DNA of 64,000 nt, taken from contig NC_073637.1 of the NCBI RefSeq assembly GCF_029407905.1, positions 58,404,501-58,468,500 on the forward strand. The letters run 5' to 3'. Each line of letters starts with the position of its first letter. Within the stretch, counting starts at the first letter, position 1. Made by a program: the position numbers and the translations under genes. Positions 11,476 through 23,045 of the stretch are shown one piece after another. This stretch comes from Bubalus kerabau. Taxonomy: Eukaryota; Chordata; Mammalia; Artiodactyla; Bovidae. The notes beneath the pieces are model-generated. The model saw only the letters and a program-made list of their open reading frames with translations. It was not told where the DNA came from and made no database searches.

Positions 11476-11640
11476 ACTTTGTCAACAGTTTTAAGGTGAT
11501 GAATGTCATAATTAACTAGATGGGGAAAATCTTTTCACAATATATATGTATGTCAAATCATCACGATGTACACTTTAAATATATTACAATTATGTATTTG
11601 TCAATTACACCTCAAAGCTGAAAAAAAACAAAAAATTTTT
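11476..11640 (+). repeat. Old L1 3' end
   Basis: Contains 'ggtgatgaatgtcataatta', 'ttcacaatatatatgtatg', 'tcaaatcatcacgatgtaca' and 'gtcaattacacctcaaagctg' with an A-rich end, typical of L1M-class 3' ends. Confidence 0.75.
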
Positions 11641-12991
11641 AAAAGTCAGTAAACAATAGAAATCAAAGTAATAATATGATTATTAAAACTGGTAGGAAGA
11701 AAAGACAAGTAGCAAATAAGTTGATAAATCAAAATTGCAGTAAATCAGAAACATTTAACCTCTGTAAAACTGATTTAATGATGAGAAAAAATGGAGAATT
11801 CTGCTTTTCATTTTATGTCCGTTCTCTAATATTTGATTTTTCCATACAAATGTATTTATTGCATTTTTAGAGACAGAAATAAGTCAAAAGATGATAGAAA
11901 AGGAGGGAAGGAGGGAAACCTACATACCTAGAGGTTATCATTGCATAGTGAGATTTCAGATGACTTCTTTCTTCACTACACCAACCAGTATGGCTAACAA
12001 TATTTTTATAACTGTAAAAAGAAAATAAAGTCATTTGCCCTTAGAAAAACAGAAAATCTCAAACTAAAAAAAAAAGAAATCAACCTTGTTGAGGTACTTT
12101 AATGCCTACTGGAAAATAAAGGTACTTTATTCCAACACTACTGGTTGTGTTGGAACTATCTAGTGGGAAAACACTTTTCAGAATGTCAAAGTGTTATTAA
12201 CTTCTTGGTTGGCATCACGATATTACCCTGAATACAATCCATTATTGTTTCAGTTGATGCAGTCTGGAGAGTCCTTAGCCTCAAAGTGCCAGGTAGACTG
12301 AAGAATAGTTGCCTACTAGTCAAGCAGAAAGTTCTCAAAATAATAGAATTACTGTCAAATGACACTGAGTTCTTTGCAGTTACTGTGGGAGCAAATAAAT
12401 CCTAAAAATATCCCTATGGCAGTGTCTTTACAATTTGTACTGACATAAGCTCTTTGGGGATTCTTCCATAAGATTAAGTCTACGCCCACAATTATGTCAT
12501 CATGTATGCAGAAGTGTCATTTTTGCTCAGTTTTTGTAGTTTGTACAGGCCTGGAAGAGCAATAGCAAATGGTGATGTCCAGAACCATCAGTCACTTAAG
12601 ATACTAAAACCTGTTGTAGTGCTCCCACTAGAGCTGTGATGCTGGTTTATCGATGTCCTAAATTAAGTGTGTGTAGAGGAAAAAAAAAATTACATGCCAT
12701 AGGAATGTGTTTTATAGCAAACAGGATATTGTTCCAGAAACTAGTCATCAAGTTATGTTGGCCATTGTACATGAAGCACATCTGGGAATTATTCTCAGCA
12801 AAGCATTGGGTAGAAGCTCTCTTTCTAATGGCTTGGACTTTATCTAACTACTGCAAAGACTGAAAAAAAAATAAAGCACATGTCAAGATCCAGTGTATTA
12901 TTTACCAGAGTTGATTCCATGATATGTAATGGTAAAACCTTAATCAAGAATCCCTTATTGGTTTTTTAAGGTTATATTAATAATTTAAATA
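11641..12991. other. Unassigned DNA
   Basis: 1.35 kb without an identified gene or repeat. A 75-codon open frame at 12636-12863 (+) followed by an aataaag signal at about 12871 could be part of an unrecognised old processed sequence, but I see no domain and no poly(A)/TSD. Confidence 0.4.
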
Positions 12992-13206
12992 GGCTTCCCT
13001 GCTGGTTCATATGGTAAGGAATCTGTCTACAATGCAGGAGACCTGTGTTTGATCCCTGGTCAGAAAGATCCCCTGGAGAAGGGAATGGCAACCCACTCCA
13101 GTATTCTTGCCTGAAGAATTCTATGGATGGAGGAGCCTGGTCGGCTACAGTCCATGGGATCTCAAAGAGCTGGACACAACTGAGTGACTAACACTTCACT
13201 TCATAG
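12992..13206 (+). repeat. Bov-tA SINE
   Basis: Complete copy, ggcttccctgctggttc to gactaacacttcacttc. First of three same-strand SINEs in 650 bp. Confidence 0.92.
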
Positions 13207-13317
13207 GTTATAGTAGGCTTTTTCACAAATGACAACAAAATGTTCCAATTTCCCTACTGCTTGGTTCATAACTTTGGGTCAGATAATTGCAATAAATTTT
13301 CTGCTGTGTGTGCACAA

Positions 13318-13512
13318 TTTTTTCAGAAGGTAGAGAATCCACCTGCAATGCAGGAGACTCAGGTTCAATCCCTGGGTCAGAGATCCCCTGGAAGAGGAAA
13401 TGGCAACTCACTCCAGTATTCTTGCCTGGAGAATTTCATGGACAGAGGAGTCTGGCAGGCTACAAGTCCATGGGGTCGCCAAGAGTCAGACACTACTGAA
13501 GGACTAACACTT
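13318..13512 (+). repeat. Bov-tA SINE, head shortened
   Basis: Begins within the tRNA-like part (cagaaggtagagaatccac) and runs to ggactaacacttac. Confidence 0.9.
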
Positions 13513-13540
13513 ACATTTAGGATTATCTAAGGACCTTGCT

Positions 13541-13637
13541 TGTGCTTCCCAGGGGACGCTAGTAGTAAAGAACACGCCTGCCAATGCAGGAGAGAAATGA
13601 GATGCGAGTTCAATCCCTGGATCAGGAAGAGCCTACT
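13541..13637 (+). repeat. Bov-tA SINE, head only
   Basis: Only the tRNA-like head and B-box-like segment (tgagatgcgagttcaatccc) remain; the BovB-like 3' part is missing, which simple 5' truncation cannot explain. Confidence 0.8.
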
Positions 13638-13658
13638 GTCTGGATGGTCCCTATGTCC

Positions 13659-13764
13659 TATCCCAAGAGATTGAGATTTAATTGGTCAGGGGTGTGGCCT
13701 GAACTTTGAAATTTTTTAAAAGTCTCTAGGTGATGCTAATATGCAGACAAGTTAGAAACCACTG
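13659..13764. repeat. MER5-like hAT MITE fragment
   Basis: Contains 'gagatttaattggtcagggg' and 'aggtgatgctaatatgcag', ending in aaccactg, matching half of the palindromic MER5 element (hAT-Charlie non-autonomous). Confidence 0.75.
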
Positions 13765-13824
13765 ACTCAGAGCATAACAATGCCTACATAAGGTGCAGAT
13801 GGCATAAGCGTTTTTTAAACATTC

Positions 13825-13870
13825 CATGCGTGCGTGCTCAGTTGTGTCTGATTCTTTGCGACCCCAGAGG
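13825..13870 (-). repeat. Short Bov-tA tail fragment
   Basis: About 45 bases of SINE tail sequence (gctcagttgtgtctgattc, tttgcgaccccag), then non-SINE sequence. Confidence 0.7.
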
Positions 13871-13908
13871 AAGGGGTTGAGCTTGCTTATTGAGCTGGTT
13901 GATGTATA

Positions 13909-14119
13909 TGGTGGTGGTGGTTTAGTTGCTAAGTCGTATCTGACTCTTATGACCCCATGGACTGTAGCCTGCCAGGCTCCTCTGTCCATGGAATTTTCCA
14001 GGTAAGAATACTGGGGTGGGTTGCCATTTCCTTATCCAGGCAATCTTCCCAAGGCAGGGATCGAAACTTCATCTCCTGCATTGACAACTGGATTCTTTTA
14101 CCACTGAGCCACCTGGGAG
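13909..14119 (-). repeat. Bov-tA SINE
   Basis: Reverse copy preceded by a (ggt)n run (tail side) and ending in gagccacctgggag. Confidence 0.9.
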
Positions 14120-14577
14120 TAATGTTTGATAACATAAGACCAGATTGCTACAAAACAAAATCAATATATAAACCCCACTTGCCTAAGTTCAACGTCAAAG
14201 CTGTCAGTTATAACACAGCCTAGCCCCAAGCAAGTTTCCTATTCATAAATTTCCCAACACAAGTGAGGTGCAGCATATTGACAATCTCAGTTTTGGGGAG
14301 AGGTGGGAAGAAGAAAAAAAAATCCCTCTCAGAGTTATGTTAGTAAATTCCAAATAAATCATAGAAACCACTGTTTTATCATATCTTGCAATGGTCTCAA
14401 GCAAATGGTCAGGCTGAAAGGATGGTAAGTAAAGACCACTGAAACTTGTTGCAGGAAACTGGAGTGTAAGATTAGACGTGTTTCTCATCCTTCCAGGTTA
14501 GATAGTAGTTTTTAGTTCTGCAGAATTTTTAATAAAAATTTGCATGAAAAGTCACTCCAAGTGCCTTCTGAATTCAT
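14120..14577. other. Unassigned DNA
   Basis: No gene or repeat recognised. Confidence 0.45.
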
Positions 14578-14587
14578 CAGCATTTCA

Positions 14588-15240
14588 TTTTTTTTTAATT
14601 TTATTTTATTTTTAAACTTTACATAACTGTATTAGTTTTGCCAAATATCAAAATGAATCCGCCACAGGTATACATGTGTTCCCCATCCTGAACCCTCCTC
14701 CCTCCTCCCTCCCCATTCCATCCCTCTGGGTCGTCCCAGTGCACCAGCCCCAAGCATCCAGTATCGTGCATCAAACCTGGACTGGCAACTCGTTTCATAC
14801 ATGATATTTTACATGTTTCAATGCCATTCTCCCAAATCTTCCCACCCTCTCCCTCTCTCACAGAGTCCATAAGACTGTTCTATACATCAGTGTCTCTTTT
14901 GCTGTCTCGTACACAGGGTTATTGTTACCATCTTTCTAAATTCCATATATATGCGTTAGTATACTGTATTGGTGTTTTTCTTTCTGGCTTACTTCACTCT
15001 GTATAATAGGCTCCAGTTTCATCCACCTCATTAGAACTGATTCAAATGTATTCTTTTTAATGGCTGAATAATACTCCATTGTGTATATGTACCACTGCTT
15101 TCTTATCCATTCATCTGCTGATGGACATCTAGGTTGCTTCCATGTCCTGGCTATTATAAACAGTGCTGCGATGAACATTGGGGTACACGTGTCTCTTTCC
15201 CTTCTGGTTTCCTCAGTGTGTATGCCCAGCAGCGGGATTG
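14588..15240 (-). mobile_element. Ruminant L1, 5'-truncated, young
   Basis: 653 bp: poly(T) at the left, then the L1 3'UTR, then the last ORF2 codons on the reverse strand. The frame at 14936-15178 reads WKQPRCPSADEWIRKQWYIY then TMEYYSAIKKN, the L1 ORF2 C-terminus. Perfect 10-bp TSD cagcatttca at 14578-14587 and 15241-15250. Low divergence from L1-like wording suggests a recent insertion. Confidence 0.93.
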
Positions 15241-15510
15241 CAGCATTTCAAAATACAAAGATGTCTTCTGGAAGTTATACTCAGCACTTAATTTTCACTT
15301 ACCTATACAACAATAGTTAATATTTGTAAAGAACTAAACAAATGTAGCTTTCAGCCACAATAATTAAAAGTGTGTATTCAACAAAGCTGAGATATAACTG
15401 AAATGATAAAACACTAATGTATTAACTGTGAACATATCTTTCATGGAACAATTTACAACTGGAGATTTTGCTCCATCTTCTCAGACCAGAATTAGTTGAA
15501 AGCACCTTTT

Positions 15511-15637
15511 TTAAAAATTGTTATTTTTTGCCAAACCACATGGCATGTGAGATCTTAATTCCCCAATCAGGAATTGAATCCACACCCCCTGTATTGGGAG
15601 CACGGAGTCTTAACCCCTGAACCACCAGGGAAGTCCC
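15511..15637 (-). repeat. CHR-type tRNA-derived SINE, truncated
   Basis: Reverse copy: A-rich tail at left, 'catgtgagatcttaattccc', 'ccctgaaccaccagggaagt' at right. Artiodactyl CHR/tRNA-Glu-type SINE. Confidence 0.8.
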
Positions 15638-16400
15638 TAAAAAGCCTCTTTAAACACAACTACTCTCTGTTGTAACACATTGGTTGTCTGAGTAACAACT
15701 GAAGAAGAGGAACAAAGTTAGAAGACAAATACTATCTGACTTCAAAATTCAACATAAAACTATAATAATTAAGATAGTGCCGCATTGTCATGGACAGGCA
15801 AATAGATCAATGGAAAAGAATAAAGAGACCAGAAATACAACCAAACATGAATAGAAACTGCTTTTTGACAAAGGCATATAAGGCAATTCAGTGGAGAAAA
15901 TCTTTTCAATAAAGGGTCCTGAAGCATTTGAAAATACATACACGAAAGCAAGAACTTCTATCCATACCCCTTACAATTCACAAAAACTAACTTAAAATGA
16001 ATCTTAGATATAATGTAAAGATCTAAAACTATAGAACTTCTTAACAAACAACATAGGAGGAAATCTTTGAGACCTTGGGTTTAGACAAATATTTCTTAAA
16101 TACAACACCAAAAGGATAAGCCATAAGATAAAAAAATAATAAATTGGACAAAATCAAAATTTTAAAGTTCTGTTCTTCAAAAGATACTGTTAAGAATAGA
16201 AAGGTAATCCAAGGACTAGGAAAAAATACTTGCAAATCACATATAGAATACAGTGCTTATATCCAGAATATTCAGTGAACTCTTTAAACTCAATAATAGG
16301 AAAACAATACCATTTTTTATAAAGGGAGCAAAGTGTTTCATCAAAGAGCTATAGGAATAACAAACAAGAAAATGAAAAGATTCTCATTATCATTAGTCAT

Positions 16401-16676
16401 TGCTGCTGCTGCTGCTGCTAAGTCGCTTCAGTCATGTCTGACTCTGTGCGACCCCATAGACGGCAGCACCAGGCTCCCCCGACCCTGGGATTCTCAAGGC
16501 AAGAGCACTAGAGTGGGTTGCCATTTCCTTCTCCAATGCATGAAAGTAAAAGTGAAAGTGAAGTCGCTCAGTCGTTTCCAACTCTTAGAGACCCCATGCA
16601 CTGCAGCCTACCAGTCTCCTCTGTCCATGGGATTTTCCAGGCAAGAGTACTGGAGTGGGGTGCCATTGCCTTCTCC
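16401..16676 (-). repeat. Bov-A2 dimeric SINE inside L1
   Basis: Starts with (gct)n (tail) and contains both Bov-A monomers joined by the tgcatgaaagtaaaagtg linker. atcattag is present on both sides (16389-16396, 16677-16684). Confidence 0.93.
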
Positions 16677-17050
16677 ATCATTAGGTACATGCAAATTAAA
16701 GCCACCAGGGGATACCATTACACACCTAATACAATGGTTAAAATAACTGACCATACCGAGTATTGGTGAAGATGTGAAACAACTGAAATTCTCATTCATT
16801 GCTAGTAGAAATTTAAGTGGTTCAACCATTCTGGAAAAAAGTTGGACAGCTTCTTAAAGAGTTAAGCACACATCTACTATGTGATCCAGCCATTCCACTT
16901 CTACATGTTTATCCAAGAGAAATGAAAACACAGGTCCATACAGAGATTTGCATATGAATATTTATAGCAGTTTTACTAGCCAAAATCTGGAAACAATCCA
17001 AATGCCCTTCAATCAGTAAATGGATAAAAAAATTGGGTTACCGTGTCCAT

Positions 17051-17272
17051 GTGTGCTAACTCGCTTCATCTATGTCTAACTCTTTGCAACCCCATGGACT
17101 GTAGCCCACTAGGCTCCTGTCCATGAGATTCTCCAGACAAGCGTACTAGAATGGGTTGCCCTGCCCTCCTCCAGGGGATCTTCCTGACCCAGGGATCGAA
17201 CCTGTGTCTCTTACATCTACCTGCATTGGCAGGCGGGTTTTTTTTACCACAAGTGCCACCTAGGAACCCCAC
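17051..17272 (-). repeat. Bov-tA SINE inside L1
   Basis: Reverse copy ending tgccacctaggaacccc; TSD about gtgtccat (17043-17050) and gtatccat (17273-17280). Confidence 0.9.
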
Positions 17273-17640
17273 TGTATCCATACTACCAGAATAAAAAATA
17301 ATGAACTATTATACATGCAGAAACATGGATGAATCTGGGAATAATTATGCTGAGAAAGAAGCCAATATATATGCTGTGTAATTCCATTTATGTAAAATTC
17401 TAGAAAATGCAACCTAATATCTCGAGTGGTCATCTCAGCTGGAACAGAAGTAGGAAGGGTTATAAAAAAGGCACAAAAATACTTTTGAGGGTGATAGGTA
17501 TTTTAATTATCTTGCTTGTGGTGATGGCTTCACAGGGTATGCAAGTGTCAAAACTTACATAATTTTTAGTACAATTCAAATATGTGCAGTTTAGTTTAAG
17601 TCAACTACGTCTCAACAAAGTTGTTGAAAACAAATTTTAA

Positions 17641-18600
17641 AGCTCTTTTTTTATTTAAAGACTTTGTTAGCATTATCTATGGTGGTGTCATTTTTATTTT
17701 GTATTTACTTTGATTATATGCTGCAGTGATTTCTAATATGGCTAGACTTTTCAGTTTTAGAATACCTTGTTAAAAGCCTGTTTTATCACTTAAAGACAGC
17801 ACAAATATTTTAATCAGTTGTCTGGGAGAAAACAAAAACTCCGTCTCCCTCAAAAATAAATTAGGAGTCCCACAGATTAGAAGGTTGCATAAACATTTAT
17901 AATGCTGTATGTTTTGAAATTCAATAATTGGCAAGTTTATGCAGCAGTCTATGGATTTATCTCATGTATTCTGACCCATCTGTTAAAACAGGCAATTACC
18001 AGAGAGCACTGCTGGTGAGAATATACATTCTCAAGGCTAAAAATATACCCACACACTTAAGTACATTTACTCTCGAAGCATCAATTTGCGGAAGCTTTTG
18101 TTTGTCCTTTTTGCCTTTCTCCAAAGGTAAATGGCACAGCAGATTCTTAAAAGACAAAGTTGCATTTTAACAAGCTGGTTTTAGGATTTGTTCATGTTCT
18201 GTGCTTACAGTTATTTATTGCTTTTTTAAAGGTTATATAGGTAAGTAAATATGACTAAAGGTTGATAAAATAGAACAGTTTTTATAGAACACCTCACTGG
18301 TTTAACATGGTAAAGCTTCTGGCCTTTAAAATCATTTTAAATAGTGAATATCTTCAGAATTATTAGACCTGAAGTGTTTATGACATATAGATAAGAACAG
18401 ATGGTTTTAAATACCTACAGAGAAATGTCCATATCTTGCTTTTGTAATCTACTTTATGGTAATTTACCTTAAAGTAAGGATTAAAAGTAAATTCTTATTC
18501 AGGACTTTGATGAATGAGATATTAATAATTCATATTCTTGTTAATAGGGATGCCAAAGATAGTATGCCCAGATTTCTAATTTTTCAAAGGAAAAGTATTA
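17641..18600. other. Unassigned AT-rich DNA
   Basis: Nearly 1 kb with no gene, RNA or repeat I can name. Confidence 0.5.
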
Positions 18601-18955
18601 TTAAAGACATTAAAAAGAGGCCTTAGAATACCTAAAACAATCTTGAAATAGAAGAATAAAGTGTGAAGAATCACTCTTCCCCATATTGGGGCCCACTGTA
18701 TAACTACCATGGTCAAAACTATATGATACTGATGGAGGAAAAGATGGATGAATCAATGGAACAGAAGAGAGAACACAGAAATAGACCTGCACTCCATCAG
18801 TGTCAGTGTCCTGGTTGTTAAATTTAACTGTGGTTTTGCAAGACGTCACCACTGAGAGCAACTGGGAAAGAGTACAAGAGACTTCTCTGTGCTAACTCTT
18901 ACACATGCATCTGAATCTACAGATATCTCAAATAAAACTGTACTTTATACACTAA
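18601..18955 (+). repeat. Old L1 piece with internal deletion
   Basis: 'aaaacaatcttgaaatagaagaa' and 'gatcaatggaacagaagaga'-like ORF2 segments jump at about 18800 to an L1 3' end ('ctgtggttttgcaagacgtc', 'tctacagatatctcaaataaaa'). Confidence 0.65.
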
Positions 18956-19584
18956 AATAGTAGCAAATGAAATCAAATTTTTCTGGTTTGCTTTTGAATT
19001 AAATATAGTATTTCACAGTTCTTGGTGGCTTTTGTTATAAAGATGAGTTATCACATATAAGAAATAACTCATTATTTGAAATTTCTAGTTAAGTGAATTG
19101 TCAATGAATAGGCCTGGACTGTACACAAGAATTGCAGTAACAAGACCTCACATAGTTCTGGAAATAACCCAGTAACCCTTTCCAGGATCCAGAAAGGTGA
19201 GACTTAGCAATTTGTCAACCTTGATAGCTGTTGGTGCCTCCATGCATTACCTATGTCTCGGTCATCTGACTGTTTCTTAGGTAATGCAATAAGGAAAGGA
19301 TGTTCTTCATCAGGATACTACAACACTTACATTTTTGTCATAGAGAATTGCTTGGAGTGGAGGAAAGCCTCCACATGGTGACCAGAAGAAATGAAGTGTT
19401 CTCTTTGAGTATGAGAAGAGATACATGGGGAAGAAACACACCTTAGAGAAGAACTGGATTCTTCCCTATGCTGAAAGGAAAAAACTGAATTTTCCCAACA
19501 CATCATCGTTTGTTTCTGCCCCTTCATCCTGCTGGAATCACCTGATTCATGCTTACATGACTGGCCTGAACAATTTAAGTAGTC
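18956..19584. other. Unassigned DNA
   Basis: No gene or repeat recognised. Confidence 0.45.
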
Positions 19585-19586
19585 TA

Positions 19587-20071
19587 CAGATGGTCCCCAA
19601 CTTATGATGGTTAGACTTTAAACGATTTTTTTTTTTTTACCTTACAATGGTGTGAAAGGGATACACAATCAGTAGAAGCCATACTTAGAATTTTGATCTT
19701 TTCCTGGGCGAGGACTATGGAATACTCTCTGGTGATGCTGGGCAGTGGCAGTGAGCCACGCTCCCAGTCAGCTAGACAATCACGGGATAAACCACAGCTA
19801 CATTTAAAACCATCAGGACCATACCGCCATTCTGTTTTTCACTTTCAGTACAGTAGTCAGCAAATTACATGAGCTGTTCAACACTTTATTACATAACAGT
19901 TTTTGTGTTAGACGATTTTGCCCAACTGTAGGCTAATGTAAGTATTCTGAGCATGTATAAGTTAAGTTAGGATAAACTATGATGTTCGATAGGTTAGGTG
20001 TATTAAATGCATTTTCAACTTACAGTATTTTTAACTCATAGTGGCTGTATTGGAATGTCAAGGAAGATCTG
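19587..20071. mobile_element. Tigger/pogo-type non-autonomous DNA transposon
   Basis: 485 bp bounded by cagatggtccccaacttatg and, at the other end, ...aggaagatctg, imperfect inverted termini, with TA on both sides (19585-19586, 20072-20073). Internal text (gatcttttcctgggcgagg, atgctgggcagtggcagtgagcc) matches an old mammalian Tc1/pogo-class repeat that I cannot name exactly. A poly(T) run lies at 19628-19639. Confidence 0.7.
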
Positions 20072-20073
20072 TA

Positions 20074-20760
20074 GTGATTTCTTTGCTCTGACCTGTTTCT
20101 CAACTCCTACCCGTAAGTCCATCTTCCAAACTGTCCCCAGAGTGACCTTTCTAATAAGCTTGCTCACCAACTCTCTATTTGAAATCCAGTCATTGCTTCT
20201 GATTGTCTAAAATATAGAGTCTAAATTTTGCTGGCCATTCAAAGCTACCCAAAATCTAGGCCCAATACTTGCCACTCCTAAGTACACATCCCACAGTCCG
20301 TATGGGCCACTTCATTGTCTCAGAACACACCATGCTTTTTCTCGTATGGGTCCTTTAATTTTTAATCTAGAGTGCCCATCTTAGTCTTTGCCTGGTTAAT
20401 GATCTCACTTTCTCCCTGAAGCTGTCCTCAATATCTTGAGACAGCTCATCACTCCTCCTTTTTGCTCTCATGGGATTTTACATGGAAGAATAGTTACTAT
20501 TTATTGAGCGCTTACTAGGTACCAGGCACTGTGCCTAACTAAGCATTTTACAGACGTGATCTCATTTAATCTTCCCAGCAGCCCTATGAGGTCATGTGGC
20601 ACTTTTCTCACTGTCTTCTCATTCATTGTTTTCATGTCCGTACCCTCAGTAGAAGAGATTGGTCTTGTTCATCTTATCTGAACCACCTTCTCCTACGGTG
20701 TCTGATCACATCTGGTGTTCGATAAATGTTTGTCAAGTGAGTAAACAGTGGAATGAACAA
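20074..20760 (+). repeat. L2 LINE 3' region with an internal MIR
   Basis: 'gaaatccagtcattgcttctg', 'aaatctaggcccaatacttg', 'tctccctgaagctgtcctc' and the tail 'gatcacatctggtgttcgataaatgtttgtcaagtgag' follow the L2 3' consensus. Very old. Confidence 0.65.
20484..20600 (+). repeat. MIR SINE
   Basis: Core sequence tattgagcgcttactaggta, 'ccaggcactgtgcctaac', 'gatctcatttaatcttccc', 'agcagccctatgaggtca'. Confidence 0.88.
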
Positions 20761-21039
20761 AGTGAAATAAATTAACAATAGGGTGCTTTTAAAAATATCC
20801 TTTTAGAAAGGACTGGCTTTACCATATTGTACATGGCCAGAGCACTGGAAATGTGCTTCCTAATCCAAATATCGCTCTCCTTGCTCCTGGCATGATGCCT
20901 GAAATCCCCATGGTTCTCAAGAATGTCCTGCCTTTCTTTTTTATTCTTATTGCCAATAGCCCAGACTAGACCCTGTCTTGCTTCTTAGTTGATCTACTTA
21001 TCTACTTTCAGATCTTCTCCTCCTTAATTATTACTAGAC

Positions 21040-21380
21040 ACCTTGCAAAAGATCAATTTTCCTAAAATACTAGTCTGATTATATATTTTCCCTGCTCAAA
21101 AACCTTAAATTTTTTAAAAAAGAATCCTCTCTCCCTAGCTTGACTTTCAAAATCCTCCATAATCTGGTCTCAACTATTTCTCATTACACTTTAAATCCTA
21201 TGGTTCAATCAATCTGAAATAGTTGTCATTCTCACTTCCATGCCTTTGTTCACTGTAATTCCTCTGACTCTCTGGGCTGGCTTCTTTCCCTGCATTGTCT
21301 ATGAAAATTTAATCCTCTCCATGATGCTAGAATACACCAGTCAGAAATGACCTCTTATTTTTCTTAAATGCTTATCCACT
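21040..21380 (+). repeat. L2 LINE fragment
   Basis: 'cctgctcaaaaaccttaaat', 'ttgactttcaaaatcctcca', 'taatctggtctcaactattt' and 'catgcctttgttcactgtaa' follow the L2 3' region. Confidence 0.65.
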
Positions 21381-21441
21381 GATAGGCTTATAAAAGACAT
21401 TCACATTTTAGACTTTACACCTGTATTAAAAAGTTAGCTCT

Positions 21442-21800
21442 GGAACTTCCCTGGTGGTCCAGTGTTTAAGATTTCATGCGTCCACTGCAGATGGTATGGG
21501 TTTGACCCCTGGTTGGGGAATTAAGGGGCTTCCCTGGTAGCTCAGATGGTAAAGCATCTGCTACAATGTGGGAGACTTGGGTTTGATCCCTGGGTCGGGA
21601 AGATCCCCTGGAGAAGGAAATGGCAACCCATTCCAGGAGTCAGGCTTGGAAAATCCCATGGACCGAGGAGCCTGGTAGGCTACAGCCTATGGGGTCACAA
21701 AGAGTCAGACACAACTGAGCGGCTTTACTTCATTTCACTTCACTTCAGTTCACTAGGGAATTAAGATCCACATACTGCAGGGTTTGGCCAAAAAAAAAAG
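21442..21800 (+). repeat. CHR-type SINE split by Bov-tA
   Basis: ggaacttccctggtggtcc head, resumed at 21756 with gggaattaagatccacata and an A-tail after tttggcca. Confidence 0.88.
21526..21755 (+). repeat. Bov-tA SINE nested in CHR SINE
   Basis: Complete copy, gggcttccctggtagctcag onward. TSD gggaattaag at 21516-21525 and 21756-21765. Confidence 0.95.
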
Positions 21801-22483
21801 CTAGCTCTTTGAGAGGGGGCAAGTAACTTTTTCAGTTAACTGCCCACCTCATAGACAATTCCCTTTTAAAATGTGCCCCCTTCCCTATGTGAGGGTGAGT
21901 CCCCCACATCTGTGCTTCTGCCATATTAGTCTGCTTCTGAGTAGATTAGGGATGGGACCTAACCATGCTTGGCCAGCTAGGTTCTCCTCTTGGAGATCAT
22001 GTACTTTTATCAGATAAATAAAACAATAAACCTTTTAGCCTAGATCTGTCTTGTAAATGGAGGAGCTGGAAACTAGAGAACTGTGAAGAATCACCAGTGC
22101 ACCTGTAAGTCTGTGTCCCTCCAATGGGGACCATTTTTCACATAAGAGAAGAGCATCCCTCTAGGTAGATGCAGCTTCAGATGCAGGGCACAAATATATG
22201 TGATGACCTTGGGGGGCCATAGTATTTTTCTTCATAGTTGGGGAGGCAGAAAGAGTTGGGTTTCAGAAAGAGGAAAATAAACCAGAAATGAGAGTGCCAC
22301 TGCCTGGTTGCTATCAGGTTTCCAGACACTGGGTATAGTTCCAATTGAGATACCATTGCCTATGCCTGAGAAAATCCAGTATTCTTTCAAAAATTCCTTT
22401 TTCACTCAAGGGTAAAATGAGTTCTGCATTAGCCATCTGATCTAACAAGGCTGAGAGTAGCTTTTCAGAGTAACTTACAGTGT
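21801..22483. other. Unassigned DNA
   Basis: Non-repetitive, less AT-rich than its surroundings; no exon recognised. Confidence 0.45.
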
Positions 22484-22490
22484 CACGCTA

Positions 22491-22711
22491 TGCATGCTAA
22501 GTTGCTTCAGTGGTGTCCAACTCATTGCAACCCTTTGAATTGTAGCCCAAGAGGCTCCTCTGTTCATGGGATTCTCCATGCAAGAATACTGGAGTGGGTT
22601 GCCATGCCCTCCTCCAGGGGATCTTCCTGACCCAGGGATTGAACCCACATCTCTTATGTCTCCTGCATAGGCAGGCAGGTTCTTTACCAGTAGCGCCACC
22701 TGGGAAGCCCA
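22491..22711 (-). repeat. Bov-tA SINE
   Basis: Reverse copy; short TSD cacgcta at 22484-22490 and 22712-22718. Confidence 0.9.
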
Positions 22712-22718
22712 CACGCTA

Positions 22719-22840
22719 AGTTGCTTCAGTTCAGTTCAGTCGCTCAGTCGTGTCCGACTCTTAGTCGCTTCAGTCATGCCCAATTCTGCGACCATGTGGA
22801 CTGTAGCATGCCAGGCTTCTCTGTCCATGGGATTCTTGTC
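22719..22840 (-). repeat. Bov-tA SINE fragment carrying a tiny BovB
   Basis: 3' half of a reverse Bov-tA (agttgcttcagt | ...catgcccaattctgcgacc...). Its own sequence is duplicated around the 32-bp BovB piece at 22731-22762. Confidence 0.8.
22731..22762 (-). repeat. 32-bp BovB insertion
   Basis: Only the BovB 3' terminus (tcagttcagtcgctcagtcg plus tgtccgactctt). Flanked by agttgcttcagt (22719-22730) and agtcgcttcagt (22763-22774), a 12-bp TSD with one difference. Confidence 0.7.
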
Positions 22841-22875
22841 AGTCACCTGGTAAATATATGTTGAATGTGGGTACC

Positions 22876-23035
22876 ACTTCTGGTTCTTAATGTTGGCTGT
22901 ACATTAGAAACACCTGAGATGCTTTTAAACCTACCAGTGCCCACATCTCACTCCAGACTAAATTCAAACTGTCTTGGATGGGACGGCACTATTTTTTTAT
23001 TTAGACCTTTCCTGATGATTCTAAAATGTAATCAG
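22876..23035. repeat. MER5-like hAT MITE
   Basis: 'ggttcttaatgttggctgta', 'cattagaaacacctgagatg' and the reverse-matching 'gatgattctaaaatgtaatc' follow the palindromic MER5 consensus. Confidence 0.7.
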
Positions 23036-23045
23036 GAATTATCAC

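Larger units (their letters stand above)
15690..17640 (+). repeat. L1 ORF2 3' half and 3'UTR, split by two SINEs
   Basis: Forward L1M-like sequence from 'ctatctgacttcaaaattc' (15730) through 'catgcaaattaaagccacc' (16687), 'gtgatccagccattccactt' (16880), 'ggaaacaatccaaatgccc' (16990) to the 3'UTR near 17640. All frames broken. Confidence 0.8.

Noticed and set aside
12636..12880. 75-codon frame followed by an aataaa signal, as a possible processed pseudogene
   Set aside because: No recognisable protein similarity, no poly(A) tail of note and no flanking direct repeats.
12992..13206. tRNA-like A/B-box sequences in the many Bov-tA and CHR SINEs
   Set aside because: These are SINE heads of tRNA ancestry without a foldable mature tRNA; no true tRNA gene was seen.
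12992..14119. Regularly recurring ~200-bp repeats that might suggest an array (CRISPR-like or satellite)
   Set aside because: They are dispersed SINEs in both orientations with individual TSDs; this is vertebrate DNA.
16401..16419. (GCT)n/(AGC)n runs here and at 25875, 29066, 54780, 58463 as trinucleotide-repeat loci
   Set aside because: They are the normal tails of Bov-A/Bov-A2 SINEs.
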